Shown here piece by piece: positions 16,766 through 24,861 of a stretch of 49,653 bases of DNA. Position 1 is the first letter of the stretch. The number at the start of each line of letters is the position of its first letter. The notes below the pieces were generated by a model, which made no database searches, was not told the DNA's origin, and saw nothing but the letters and a program-made list of their open reading frames with translations. Made by a program: the position numbers and the translations under genes. The DNA comes from Dialister succinatiphilus YIT 11850 (lineage in GTDB: Bacteria; Bacillota; Negativicutes; Veillonellales; Dialisteraceae): the NCBI RefSeq assembly GCF_000242435.1, contig NZ_JH591187.1, positions 1,200,192 through 1,249,844 on the forward strand, written 5' to 3'.

Positions 16766-17441
16766 GCGGCGGTCGGGATCGGGACCTGGGCGGTGCTTTA
16801 CCGTATTCCCGAAGGTTGACACGCCTTATGGACAAGCCCTGACGGGCTTGAGGGTTGACGGCCCGCTGGGCCGAAGGTTCTTAGGGGGCTTAAGTTTGAC
16901 GCGCCTTTGGCGCGAGGGTTGTTGTAGGGCGCCTCTAAATTATAGAAGGCGCCCTCTTATGAAAAAACCTTTACAACCGCCCTGCGGGTGTCGGAAAACA
17001 GGCCAACCGCCCTGGCGGGCGAGGGAGATTCCTCCTTTGGTGGCTGGCGCCACCACCTTTCCCCCGCAAGCGGGGGCACAATAACTCGTGCTTACTGTAG
17101 AGCCATTTATGAAGAGAGTGTTTCGCGGTGTTTTATTCTGCCCCCTGCATAGGGGGAAGTCCGTCGAAGCCGGATAGGGGGAGGCGAGCGCAGTGAACCA
17201 ATCCGCAGAATGTCTATCATGCCATATGACACTGAAAGCTAATCCCGTAACGCTGACTTTATAAGCATTGCCGCAGAGCGGCAATCCACAACCCTCGGCC
17301 CGAAGGGCCGTCAAACTTAAGAACCCTCCGGCCAAGGGCCGGTCCATCTTAAGAACCTTTTTCCACAACCCTTCTACACAACCTGCGGCGAAGCCGCCAC
17401 CACCACCCTTTGAACCCGGGCCGCAGAGCGGCCCCATCCCA
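16766..17441. repeat. hairpin-mosaic block 5 (anchor on left)
   Basis: It starts right after the recF stop with GGTCGGGATCGGGACCTGGG, CGGTGCTTT and TATTCCCGAAGGTTGACACG. The modules AAGCCCTGACGGGCTT, CGGCCCGCTGGGCCG and CGCGCCTTTGGCGCG follow, then a GGCGCC stem with an AT-rich loop (16928-16954). The long middle section and the inverted right arm come after (CAACCCTCGGCCC, GGCCAAGGGCCGGTCC). The copy runs opposite to block 4 across dnaA-recF. Confidence 0.9.
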
Positions 17442-17790
17442 AACCATTGAGACACTCCTTTTTTCAAAAGGACTATGTACACAGAGAGAGCTGAGGGAGC
17501 TCCGAAGGGCCCTCCTTTTCCTTCCGGCAGGCGCCTATCCTTGAGGAACCGGCGGGAGAGAAGGAAACTTCTCATGACTCAGCCTCTCTTCGGTACCGAC
17601 AACTGAAAAATTTCTGAAAAAACTCCTGAGGAAAAACCTGTCAGACATCACGGTGGCAATATGGCTTCGGCCGATCTTCTCTGACGACACAGATATTCCG
17701 CTTCGGCGGCTGCTCCTGGCCGATTCACTGAAGACGGTGTTCCTGAGTCCTACCATGCATCGGCATGGGACGAATCAGGAGTTTTTTACT
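17442..17790. other. intergenic region with a possible gene remnant
   Basis: A plus-strand frame can be read from about 17580 to 17800 (TTEKFLKKLLRKNLSDITVA, then IWLRPIFSDDTDIPLRRLLL). It has a protein-like composition but no start codon with a ribosome-binding site, and no family is recognised. A minus-strand frame over the same bases is serine-rich and less convincing. It may be a decayed gene; otherwise the stretch is non-coding. Confidence 0.25.
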
Positions 17791-17792
17791 GC

Positions 17793-17831
17793 AAAAAAAC
17801 AGGCCCGGCGCTTTTTGGCGCCGGGCCTGTT
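17793..17831 (-). terminator. strong terminator of the DUF721 gene
   Basis: A 14-bp perfect GC-rich stem AACAGGCCCGGCGC/GCGCCGGGCCTGTT with a six-base loop is followed on the minus strand by seven T. Its upstream arm, in minus-strand terms, shares bases with a parS site. Confidence 0.9.
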
Positions 17832-17843
17832 TCACGTGAAACA
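17828..17843. promoter_or_regulatory. parS: parS site 1
   Basis: TGTTTCACGTGAAACA is a perfect 16-bp palindrome and an exact match to the parS consensus of Bacillus subtilis Spo0J/ParB. It overlaps the stem of the neighbouring terminator by four bases and lies about 3.5 kb from oriC. Confidence 0.95.
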
Positions 17844-17936
17844 ATTTTTTATTCCATCATAGGAAGTGACCTCCCCTTGGCAGCTTCGCAGATGGACCTT
17901 GATTCTGAGCTTTCTGCATCTGCGCTGTGAGGCGCT

Positions 17937-18836
17937 TTAGTCCCATTTCTTCTGGGGCATGTGCTTCAGCATGTCTTCTGCTTCTTTTACCGTAATATCA
18001 GACAGAGGCCGGTGGAGGAGGAGGGAAAGAAGTTTTCTCTTTTCTTCATCTGCCGACTCTTTGCGAAAGATTTTTTCTTTGGCCCGATGAATGAGGATAT
18101 CCCTTGCTTCTTCATAGAGGCTGTATTCGCAGGGGAGGATGGCGCGGACCTGCTGATAGGTGTAGTGGGGATTTTCCTTCAGAATGAGGATGACCTTGTT
18201 TTTCTTTGTTCTGGCCAGTTTCCGTTGGCAGGCAGGGCAGATGGGGGATGCAGGCGGGCAGAGGCTGCCGCAGATGGAGCAGGGGTGGTAGCCGTCGGCC
18301 AGTTCTCCCTTTCGGATTTTCAGCACTTCTTCCATCATTTCAGCAAAGGGGGCACGGACGGCCTCTTTTTTGACGTGACCTTTGACCCAGTTCTGTATCC
18401 AGGCTTCTTCTCCTTCGGAGAGGCTTTGGCTGTACCGTTTCTGTTCCTTTTCAATGGCCGAATTTACAGGATCCAGGGTGGTGAAGGGCTTGTAGGGCTT
18501 TTGGGGAGAACCGGCAAGGAATTTGATATCCGTGAAATAGCGGCCGATTTCATCTTTGGAAAGCTCTTTCAGAATGTCCGCCTTCATCATGAAAAGCTGC
18601 TGGAGGAAGGCGGAGTTGGTGACCCGGACGAAGAGGAGGGGGCCTTTGCAGCCGGAAATGTAGGATTCCTCCGCCATGAGGCTGCCTACGATTTTTTTCC
18701 ACCTTTTCTGGAACAGGTAAAACTGGAAGCCCTTATTTCCGAAGAGCTTCTGCCTCACATCGGATTCCGTAAAGACTCCGGCAATGCTTTCCATGGTGCG
18801 GTACCTTTTTCCTTCCGGTTTCTTGTCTTCTTCCAT
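17937..18836 (-). CDS. DUF721 (DciA-like) protein with zinc ribbon
   Basis: Residues 15-110 form a DUF721 domain (ESIAGVFTESDVRQKLFGNK, WKKIVGSLMAEESYISGCKG, LLFVRVTNSAFLQQL). The family includes DciA, the ancestral loader of the DnaB helicase, so a location beside dnaA-recF fits. A zinc ribbon follows (C186, C189, C200, C203, with C193 extra), then a basic helical C-terminus. At 299 residues it is much longer than usual DUF721 proteins of roughly 100-170. AGGAGG precedes the ATG. It faces recF on the opposite strand. DciA function is inferred from family and place. Confidence 0.75.
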   Translation of the reverse strand: MEEDKKPEGKRYRTMESIAGVFTESDVRQKLFGNKGFQFYLFQKRWKKIVGSLMAEESYISGCKGPLLFVRVTNSAFLQQLFMMKADILKELSKDEIGRYFTDIKFLAGSPQKPYKPFTTLDPVNSAIEKEQKRYSQSLSEGEEAWIQNWVKGHVKKEAVRAPFAEMMEEVLKIRKGELADGYHPCSICGSLCPPASPICPACQRKLARTKKNKVILILKENPHYTYQQVRAILPCEYSLYEEARDILIHRAKEKIFRKESADEEKRKLLSLLLHRPLSDITVKEAEDMLKHMPQKKWD

Positions 18837-18969
18837 GGCGCTCCTCCTTTCTGCTTTTATTATACTATGACTGATAAGGGTTAATAGAAATTCTTTTTAT
18901 GCCGATAAAAGGACATGTGTTTTATAATAAAAGGAAGAGTGTGATTTTGATAGACAGGAGGATGCTGTG

Positions 18970-19899
18970 ATGGATGAAATCAAAGATGGCAAAGTGAATA
19001 TTGAGCGGTATCGTATCAAGGAAGGAACGAAAGTCAATCTGAAGAAATATTCCACGGCCTGCGATGTGGTCATTGACAAGGCCAAGGTGAAATCTCTTTA
19101 TTTCCCGGAGGTCATTGAAAAAATGAAGGACCTGCAGGAAAAGCTGTATGCCCAGGATACTTACGGTCTCATCATCGTGCTCCAGGCCATGGATGCCGCC
19201 GGCAAGGACGGCACGGTGAACCATGTCTTCGCCAACCTGGATCCCGGCGGCGTGAAGGTGGTGTCCTTCAAGCAGCCCACCAGTGAAGAAAAAGACCATG
19301 ACTACATGTGGCGTATCAACAAGGCCCTGCCGGAGCGGGGAGACATCGGCATTTTCAACCGGTCCCAGTACGAGGACGTCATTGTCACCCGCATTCACGA
19401 CCTTATCCATAAGGGCCAGCTGCCGCAGGACCTGATTCACAAGGACTTCTGGGAAGAGCGGTATGAGCAGATTAACAACTGGGAAAAGTATCTGCACCAG
19501 AATGGTTTCCAGATGGTAAAAATCTTCCTTCATGTATCGAAGAAGGAACAGCAGCGCCGCCTTATGGACCGCATTATCAACCAGCAGAAGAACTGGAAAT
19601 TCTCCATGTCCGATATTAATGAAAGACAGTACTGGGACCGGTATCAGGAACTCTATGAGGAAATGATTACCAAAACCTCCAAGGACATTTCTCCCTGGTA
19701 CATTGTGCCGGCAGACAACAAGTGGTATACCCGCTACGTGGTGGCTCTCATTACCCTTGAGGCCCTGAAGAAAATCAATCCCCAGTTCCCGAAGCTGGCG
19801 CCGGAAGTACAGGAACAGCTGGAACAGTTCAAGAAACTCATTTCCGAAGTGGATATCAAATCGCTGGAAGAAATCAAGAATTCCATAGATAAGAAGTAA
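18970..19899 (+). CDS. ppk2: polyphosphate kinase 2 family protein, copy 1
   Basis: PPK2 enzymes move phosphate between polyphosphate and nucleotides. This 310-residue copy has Walker A MDAAGKDGT at 74-82, a Walker B region with GDIGIFNRSQYEDV, and the lid-type NWKFSMSDINERQYWDRYQ. MDAAGKDGT with HVFANLDPGG resembles the classes that phosphorylate AMP or ADP, so nucleotide regeneration is likely, but the class needs a tree. ATG 18970 has AGGAGG eight bases upstream; the GTG at 18967 is an alternative. A TATAAT is at 18923. A close paralogue follows in tandem. Confidence 0.9.
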   Translation: MDEIKDGKVNIERYRIKEGTKVNLKKYSTACDVVIDKAKVKSLYFPEVIEKMKDLQEKLYAQDTYGLIIVLQAMDAAGKDGTVNHVFANLDPGGVKVVSFKQPTSEEKDHDYMWRINKALPERGDIGIFNRSQYEDVIVTRIHDLIHKGQLPQDLIHKDFWEERYEQINNWEKYLHQNGFQMVKIFLHVSKKEQQRRLMDRIINQQKNWKFSMSDINERQYWDRYQELYEEMITKTSKDISPWYIVPADNKWYTRYVVALITLEALKKINPQFPKLAPEVQEQLEQFKKLISEVDIKSLEEIKNSIDKK

Positions 19900-20093
19900 A
19901 AGGAGCAGCTGGCAGGGCAGGCTGCTGCATGGGATTTCCAAAGGCAAAAAGGGGCGGCGCTGACGGGGCAGGCTGCGTTTTCTCCGCTAAGGGGGAGAGA
20001 AAGGGCGGCCGGGGATATGCCATAGCCCGAAGGAAAATCGCTTTTACTGACAAATCATTTCCGCATCATAGGATTACAAGGAGAGAAACCATC

Positions 20094-21059
20094 ATGGAAA
20101 ATCAAGGGAATCAGGAATCTGTGCCGGAAAAGAAATATGACGGCCCTGTAAAAATCGATATTGACCGCTATCGGGCCAGGGAGGGGGAGAAAATCAATCT
20201 GAAGAAATTCCCTACGGCCTGCGATGTGAATGTGGATAAGGAATCAGTCAAAATGAGTGCCTTTCCCAAAGCACTGGAGGAGCTGAACCTGCTGCAGGCC
20301 AAGCTCTATGCCCAGAGCACCTACGGCCTCGTCATCGTCCTCCAGGCCATGGATGCCGCCGGCAAGGACGGCACTATCCGCCATGTCTTTTCCCATCTGG
20401 ACCCCAATGGTGTCCATGTGGTGTCCTTCAAGCAGCCCACCAGCGAGGAAAAAGACCACGACTACATGTGGCGTATCAATAAAGCCCTGCCCCGGCGGGG
20501 AGATATCGGCATTTTCAACCGCTCCCACTACGAAGATGTGGTGGTGACCAGGGTGCATGACCTCATCCACCAGGGAAAGCTGCCGAAGAACCTGATTACG
20601 AAAAATATCTGGGATATCCGCTACCGCCAGATCCGGGACTGGGAACGGTACCTGGGGGAAAACGGTTTTCACATGATTAAGATTTTTCTTCATGTGTCGA
20701 AAAATGAACAGCGGGACCGCCTGGCCCAGCGGATTCTGAACAAAAAGAAAAACTGGAAATTCTCCATGGCCGATATTAACGAAAGACGGTACTGGGACCG
20801 GTACCAGGAACTGTACAGCGAAATGATATCTGCCACCTCCACCGAAGAAGCGCCCTGGTACATTGTGCCGGCAGACAACAAATGGTACACCCGCTACGTG
20901 GTCTCCCAGATCGTCATCCGGGCACTGAAGGACATTGCGCCGAAATTTCCGGAAATGTCAAAGGAAATCAGGGAACAGCTGGAAGAATTCAGAAAGCTCA
21001 TCGAAAGCGGCAATGTGGGCATGATCGAAGAAATGGAAGACGTGCTGCAGAAGGAATAA
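20094..21059 (+). CDS. ppk2: polyphosphate kinase 2 family protein, copy 2
   Basis: This 321-residue paralogue of the preceding gene matches it closely through the core: MDAAGKDGT, QPTSEEKDHDYMWRINKALP, GDIGIFNRSHYEDVVVT, NWKFSMADINERRYWDRYQE and PWYIVPADNKWYTRYVV. The two differ mainly at the termini. ATG 20094 is preceded by AAGGAGAGAAACC; an in-frame extension to 19929 has no signal. The 194-base gap between the copies holds no gene. The pair looks like a local duplication kept with both active sites intact, perhaps with different nucleotide preference. Confidence 0.9.
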   Translation: MENQGNQESVPEKKYDGPVKIDIDRYRAREGEKINLKKFPTACDVNVDKESVKMSAFPKALEELNLLQAKLYAQSTYGLVIVLQAMDAAGKDGTIRHVFSHLDPNGVHVVSFKQPTSEEKDHDYMWRINKALPRRGDIGIFNRSHYEDVVVTRVHDLIHQGKLPKNLITKNIWDIRYRQIRDWERYLGENGFHMIKIFLHVSKNEQRDRLAQRILNKKKNWKFSMADINERRYWDRYQELYSEMISATSTEEAPWYIVPADNKWYTRYVVSQIVIRALKDIAPKFPEMSKEIREQLEEFRKLIESGNVGMIEEMEDVLQKE

Positions 21060-21097
21060 ACGATTCATAGAAAAACAGGATTCCCGAAGGTTTAAAG

Positions 21098-21841
21098 CCG
21101 CTTTTCGGGACTGGGACCTGGGCGGTGCTTTCCAGTATTCCCGAAGGTTGACACGCCCTTACGGGCGTGAGGGTTGAGCCAGCCGCCGGGCCTTTCGGCC
21201 CTGGGCTGCCAGGGTTCTGTCCGGGACCGGCTGACGCCTCCCGGACGGGTTGAGTGCTCTCGCCCTCGGGAGTTATATAGTATCGCTGCGCTGGCGAGGT
21301 ACGGCGCCTTCGGCGCCATTTTTTATACCGCCTTTGGCGGCGAAAACCATACAACCGCCCTGCGGGCGTGGAAATGCATTCCCCCTTTGGTGGCTGGCGC
21401 CACCACCTTTCCCCCTCTTCGAGGGGGCACAACAACCCGTGCTTACTGTAGAGATACTTATGAAGAGAGTGTTTCGCGGTGTTTTATTCTGCCCCCTGAA
21501 TAGAGGGAAGTCCGGCGCAGCCGGAAAGGGGGAGGCGAGCGCAGCGAGCCAATCCGCAGAATGCTTATCATACCATATGACACTGAAAGTAAATCCCGTA
21601 ACGCTGACTTTATAAGCATTGCCGCAGAGCGGCAATGCTTATAAAGTCAGCGCCGCAGGCGCTGTCGCCCCCTGAGCGAAGCGAACACAACCCTTCTACA
21701 CAACCTGCGGCGCCAGCAGCGCCCCTTTTTTACTTGCGGCGAAGCCGCCACCATAACCCTCGGCCCAAAGGGCCGTCAAACTTAAGAACCTTTAGAACCC
21801 TTGGGACGAAGTCCCGTCAACCCTCACGCCGCAGGCGTGTC
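21098..21841. repeat. hairpin-mosaic block 6 (long, anchor on left)
   Basis: This is the most complete left-anchored copy. It runs GGGACCTGGGCGGTGC, TATTCCCGAAGGTTGACACG, a CGCCCTTACGGGCG stem, GCCGGGCCTTTCGGCCC, GGGACCGGCTGACGCC, CTCGCCCTCGGGAG, GGCGCCTTCGGCGCC and CCGCCTTTGGCGG. Then come the middle section (TCTTCGAGGGGG, TGAAGAGAGTGTTTCGCGG, ATCCCGTAACGCTGA) and the inverted right arm ending CCCTCACGCCGCAGGCGTGT. It has the same modules as block 3 in inverse orientation. Confidence 0.92.
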
Positions 21842-21849
21842 CCATATGA

Positions 21850-21855
21850 TATAAT
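21850..21855 (+). promoter_or_regulatory. putative -10 element of ompA
   Basis: A perfect TATAAT lies nine bases after the right end of mosaic block 6 and 48 bases before the ompA ATG. No good -35 is seen at 17 bp spacing, where the sequence is the last repeat hairpin. Confidence 0.5.
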
Positions 21856-21903
21856 ATCCATAAGACTGAATCCATGAATGTGTCAATTCGTGAGGTGAAT
21901 GAT

Positions 21904-22971
21904 ATGAAAAAAATACTTCTTATGCTGGCCCTGGCGGCCTCCATTTCCGGTGCGGCCTATGCCTCTCCCCAGACTTCCTTCCAGAAGGGAGAAACGGAAG
22001 TGAATGTGGGCATGTGGGATGCATCTGCCCATTCCAACGGCTATAAATCAGACGGAGAATGGAATTTTCTTGGGGGCCTGACCTACGGCATCAATGATCG
22101 CTGGGCTGCCCAGTATCAGTACACCGGCCTTCATACGGACCATACCAATGGCAATATGAATGAAGTGAACGCCCTGTATTCCCTTCATCCCCAGGTGGCT
22201 GCCTTTGCCGGCTGGAACCGGATTTCCATGAAGGACTTCCCGGATCGCGCTTTCGGTTCTTCCGAGACCACCAATAACATTGCCCAGCTGGGTATCATTG
22301 CCCGGCAGCCGGTGAATGATGTGGTGGACGTATACGCCAAGGGCGCTGTAGGCACCGAATCCACCTCCCTGTGGGAAGCGGGCGTGAACCTGGCAGTGGA
22401 CAAGAATGTAGACCTCAACGCCGGCTATCGCTACCTCAATACCCGGGGCGATGATGACCACAATGTTTCCTACAAGGGCTTCCTGGCAGGCCTGTCCTAC
22501 CGCTTCGGCGGCAGCAATGAAACCCTGCAGCCTGTGGAAGAAGAAAAGAACTACGATTTTGAAGAAGAAACGGAACCGTCCACGGTGACTGTGAAGCCTG
22601 CTGCAGGAAAGGCGGACACCCAGGAAGTACCGGCTGATACTCCGGTGAAAGCTCCGGAAAATGATTACTACTTCAACAGCATTCATTTCAAGAGCGATTC
22701 TGCATCCATTGACGATGCCCAGAAGGCAAACCTGGACGCTTTCGTGGAAAAGGCGAAAGAAACGGGCCATACCTTCAAATTGGTAGGCCGTGCTGATGCT
22801 ACCGGCAGTGCCGACTATAACAGGGATCTCTCTGCCCGCCGCATTGACAGCGTGAAACAGTACGCCCTGGACCATGGTGTGGATGCCTCCAAGCTGGTGG
22901 CCATGGTGAAGGGTTCGGAAGATGGAAGCGGAGCTGAAGGACGGCGCGTGGATATTTTCGAACATAAATAA
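21904..22971 (+). CDS. OmpA-family outer-membrane protein
   Basis: The 355-residue precursor has a Sec signal peptide (MKKILLMLALAASISGAAYA, cut before SPQT). An eight-strand-type beta-barrel spans about 25-205, with alternating aromatic strands. An acidic and proline-rich linker follows, then a C-terminal OmpA domain from about 260 (YYFNSIHFKSDSASIDDAQK, RADATGSADYNRDLSARRID) that would bind peptidoglycan. It anchors the outer membrane to the wall, evidence for a diderm cell. ATG 21904 with GAGGTGAATG upstream is preferred to an in-frame ATG at 21874. A terminator follows. Confidence 0.93.
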   Translation: MKKILLMLALAASISGAAYASPQTSFQKGETEVNVGMWDASAHSNGYKSDGEWNFLGGLTYGINDRWAAQYQYTGLHTDHTNGNMNEVNALYSLHPQVAAFAGWNRISMKDFPDRAFGSSETTNNIAQLGIIARQPVNDVVDVYAKGAVGTESTSLWEAGVNLAVDKNVDLNAGYRYLNTRGDDDHNVSYKGFLAGLSYRFGGSNETLQPVEEEKNYDFEEETEPSTVTVKPAAGKADTQEVPADTPVKAPENDYYFNSIHFKSDSASIDDAQKANLDAFVEKAKETGHTFKLVGRADATGSADYNRDLSARRIDSVKQYALDHGVDASKLVAMVKGSEDGSGAEGRRVDIFEHK

Positions 22972-22985
22972 TGAATGAGAAATAA

Positions 22986-23025
22986 AAAATTCCTGTGAAA
23001 TCAGATGGTTTCACAGGGATTTTTT
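22986..23025 (+). terminator. ompA terminator
   Basis: The stem AAAATTCCTGTGAAA pairs with TTTCACAGGGATTTT around a TCAGATGG loop and runs into a T tract, 15 bases after the stop codon. Confidence 0.88.
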
Positions 23026-23038
23026 ATTTGGAAAAAGG

Positions 23039-23445
23039 TTCTTAAGATTGACCGGCCCTCCGGCCGGAGGGTTCGGAGGTTTGACGGCCCCTGCGGGCCG
23101 AGGGTTGTGGTATCGCCCCTTTGGGGCGATGAGTATATAATCAACGTTACGTGCTTTCCGGGGAAGTGAGAAAAAATGATAACTGATGGTCGGCGAAAAG
23201 GAGGCGGAAGTTTGGCTGACCGCAGTCCGGATATATGAATCTATGGGAATCATCCATAGCGCCCCTCAGGGATGGCAAAGAAACTGGATTTGCAGGGGAG
23301 CGAAGCGAGCCCATACCGCCAAGGGCGGTATATAAAATTCATCGCCCCTATGGGCGGTACCACAACCCTCGGCGGCCAAAGGTCGCTGTCAAACTTTAGA
23401 ACCTTAAGAACCTTCGGCCCAAAGGGCCGTCAACCTTTCTCTTTA
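23039..23445. repeat. hairpin-mosaic block 7 with internal non-repeat insert
   Basis: Left modules are TTGACCGGCCCTCCGGCCGG and TTTGACGGCCCCTGCGGGCC, then a GTGGTATCGCC module. A stretch of about 110 bp (23160-23275) does not match other blocks. The right arm resumes with AACCCTCGGCGG and CTTCGGCCCAAAGGGCC and ends near the HAD gene stop. It lacks the TATTCCCGAAGG anchor. Confidence 0.75.
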
Positions 23446-23465
23446 AAACTTCGGAACCCCTTTAT

Positions 23466-24179
23466 TTATCCCATCAAGAGAGGAATCAGTTCTCTGGGGG
23501 ACGAGACGATCACCCTGGCTCCGTGGGAAAGGAGGAAGGGACGGGTGCGGAAGCCCCAGTCCACGGAAATGCAGGGAAGCCCTGCGTTTTTCGCTGTTTC
23601 CAGATCCACTTCCGAATCGCCGATATACACAGCCTGGGCAGGGGAAACATGAAGGTCCTTCAGAATGGCCAGTACCATATCCGGCGCCGGCTTGCGCCGG
23701 ATTTCCTTATGATTGCCCATGGCCCGGTCAAAGAGGCGGGGGAAAAGGGCGCGTTCCAGCACCTGCACATCCCGGTCATCCTTATTGGAAGCCACGGCAG
23801 TCAGAATGCCATGGTTCCGAAGGGCAGAAAGCACCTCCGGTATGCCTTCATAGGGCGCCGTCTTTTCCCGGCAGTGGGCGGCATAGCGGGGTACGAAAAG
23901 ACTTTTCAGCCTCTTCACATCTTCCCCGGTAAAGTGATAGCGGGAAAAGGGGATGGAACTGCCTATGTATTCCAGCTCCTCCTCCGGGCAGCCCCCTTCC
24001 AGGGCCAGCACCTTCTCCATGTCCGCATCAATGCCGCATCCGAAACAGAGCTTGATTTTCTCCTCCGGGAAATCATGGCGCTTCCCCATTTTCTCAAGGG
24101 CATAGTTGGAAGCGGCCGTGAGGTCGCCGATGGTATTTAAAATGGTGCCGTCCATATCAAAAATAACTGCTTTATACAT
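23466..24179 (-). CDS. HAD-family phosphatase (phosphoglycolate phosphatase-like)
   Basis: The 237-residue hydrolase has HAD motif I FDMDGTIL (D8 nucleophile, D10 acid), motif II VASNKDD, a lysine in the RRKPAP loop, and motif IV YIGDSEVDLETAKNAG. The helical cap lies after motif I, as in the Gph/PgmB group. Likely substrates are small phosphate esters such as phosphoglycolate; exact specificity cannot be read. AAAGGAGA precedes the ATG. It stands alone between two repeat regions, so operon context gives no hint. Confidence 0.88.
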   Translation of the reverse strand: MYKAVIFDMDGTILNTIGDLTAASNYALEKMGKRHDFPEEKIKLCFGCGIDADMEKVLALEGGCPEEELEYIGSSIPFSRYHFTGEDVKRLKSLFVPRYAAHCREKTAPYEGIPEVLSALRNHGILTAVASNKDDRDVQVLERALFPRLFDRAMGNHKEIRRKPAPDMVLAILKDLHVSPAQAVYIGDSEVDLETAKNAGLPCISVDWGFRTRPFLLSHGARVIVSSPRELIPLLMG

Positions 24180-24195
24180 GGTATGTCTCCTTTAT

Positions 24196-24353
24196 CAGTG
24201 AGCTGGCGGGACAGTGGGACAGCGGAACGAGTGGAACAGTGAGGCGGCTGGCCGCTATCCACTGTCGGCTTACCGCTGGCAGTCTTCCCGCCGACTGGGA
24301 TTCTTTAGTGAGCTAGTGGGCTAGTGATCTGGTGAACTAGTGGACTAGTAAGT
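24196..24353. repeat. 8-bp tandem repeats, locus 1
   Basis: Two clusters of an 8-bp unit are present. At 24196-24244 degenerate units read CAGTGAGC, TGGCGGGA, CAGTGGGA, CAGCGGAA and CAGTGAGG. At 24306-24353 they read TAGTGAGC, TAGTGGGC, TAGTGATC, TGGTGAAC, TAGTGGAC and TAGTAAGT. Between them is a stretch with TCGGCTTACCGC and TTCCCGCCGAC, which is echoed at the second locus (39398-39530). No gene is present. Confidence 0.8.
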
Positions 24354-24387
24354 GTCACTATCTACATGTACCAGAATTCTTCGCCTG

Positions 24388-24720
24388 GGGTCAGGATGGT
24401 CGGTCGGCCAAATAAAAGGAAGGCCCTTTAATGTGCAGGCTAAGGGCCAACTTTGGCCGACTCGCGCATTCTATGCAGAATGCGCGCAAGTGAGGGCGGG
24501 AAGGCAATCCCGTAACGCAGATTTCATACTCATCGCCGCAAAGCGGCGATACCACCACCCTTTGAACCCTTTGAACCTTCTGAACCTTCTGAACCTTTTC
24601 CTTCACAACCCTTCTACACAACCTGCGGCGTCAGCCGCCACCGCAACCCTCGGGGCCAAAGGCCCCGTCAAACCTAAGAACCCTTGGGCCGAAGGCCCAT
24701 CCATCTTAAGAACCCTTTTC
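24388..24720. repeat. hairpin-mosaic block 8 (partial)
   Basis: It contains GCGCATTCTATGCAGAATGC, AATCCCGTAACGCAGATTTC and a CATCGCCGCAAAGCGGCGAT hairpin. A short CCTTTGAACC/TTCTGAACC direct-repeat run follows, then the inverted right-arm modules GGGGCCAAAGGCCCC and GGGCCGAAGGCCC. Anchor and left arm are missing. Confidence 0.75.
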
Positions 24721-24785
24721 CCCATTATATCCTTTCCTGTCATCATAAGGAAAAATAAATATAGTTATTTTCGGTTCATTTCTTA

Positions 24786-24815
24786 TTGTTTGCTTGCCTT
24801 GGATTCTGCTATAAT
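24786..24815 (+). promoter_or_regulatory. putative promoter of the sodium:solute symporter gene
   Basis: TTGTTT (24786-24791) and a perfect TATAAT (24810-24815) are spaced by 18 bases in an AT-rich segment, 46 bases before the start codon. Confidence 0.55.
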
Positions 24816-24861
24816 GCTTTTGAAAAATATTTGAGGATTCATAGGAAAGAAGGATAATATC

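Noticed and set aside
24306-24353. CRISPR array
   Set aside because: The 8-bp units are contiguous without unique spacers; no cas genes are seen. The hairpin mosaics also lack the fixed repeat and spacer lengths of CRISPR.
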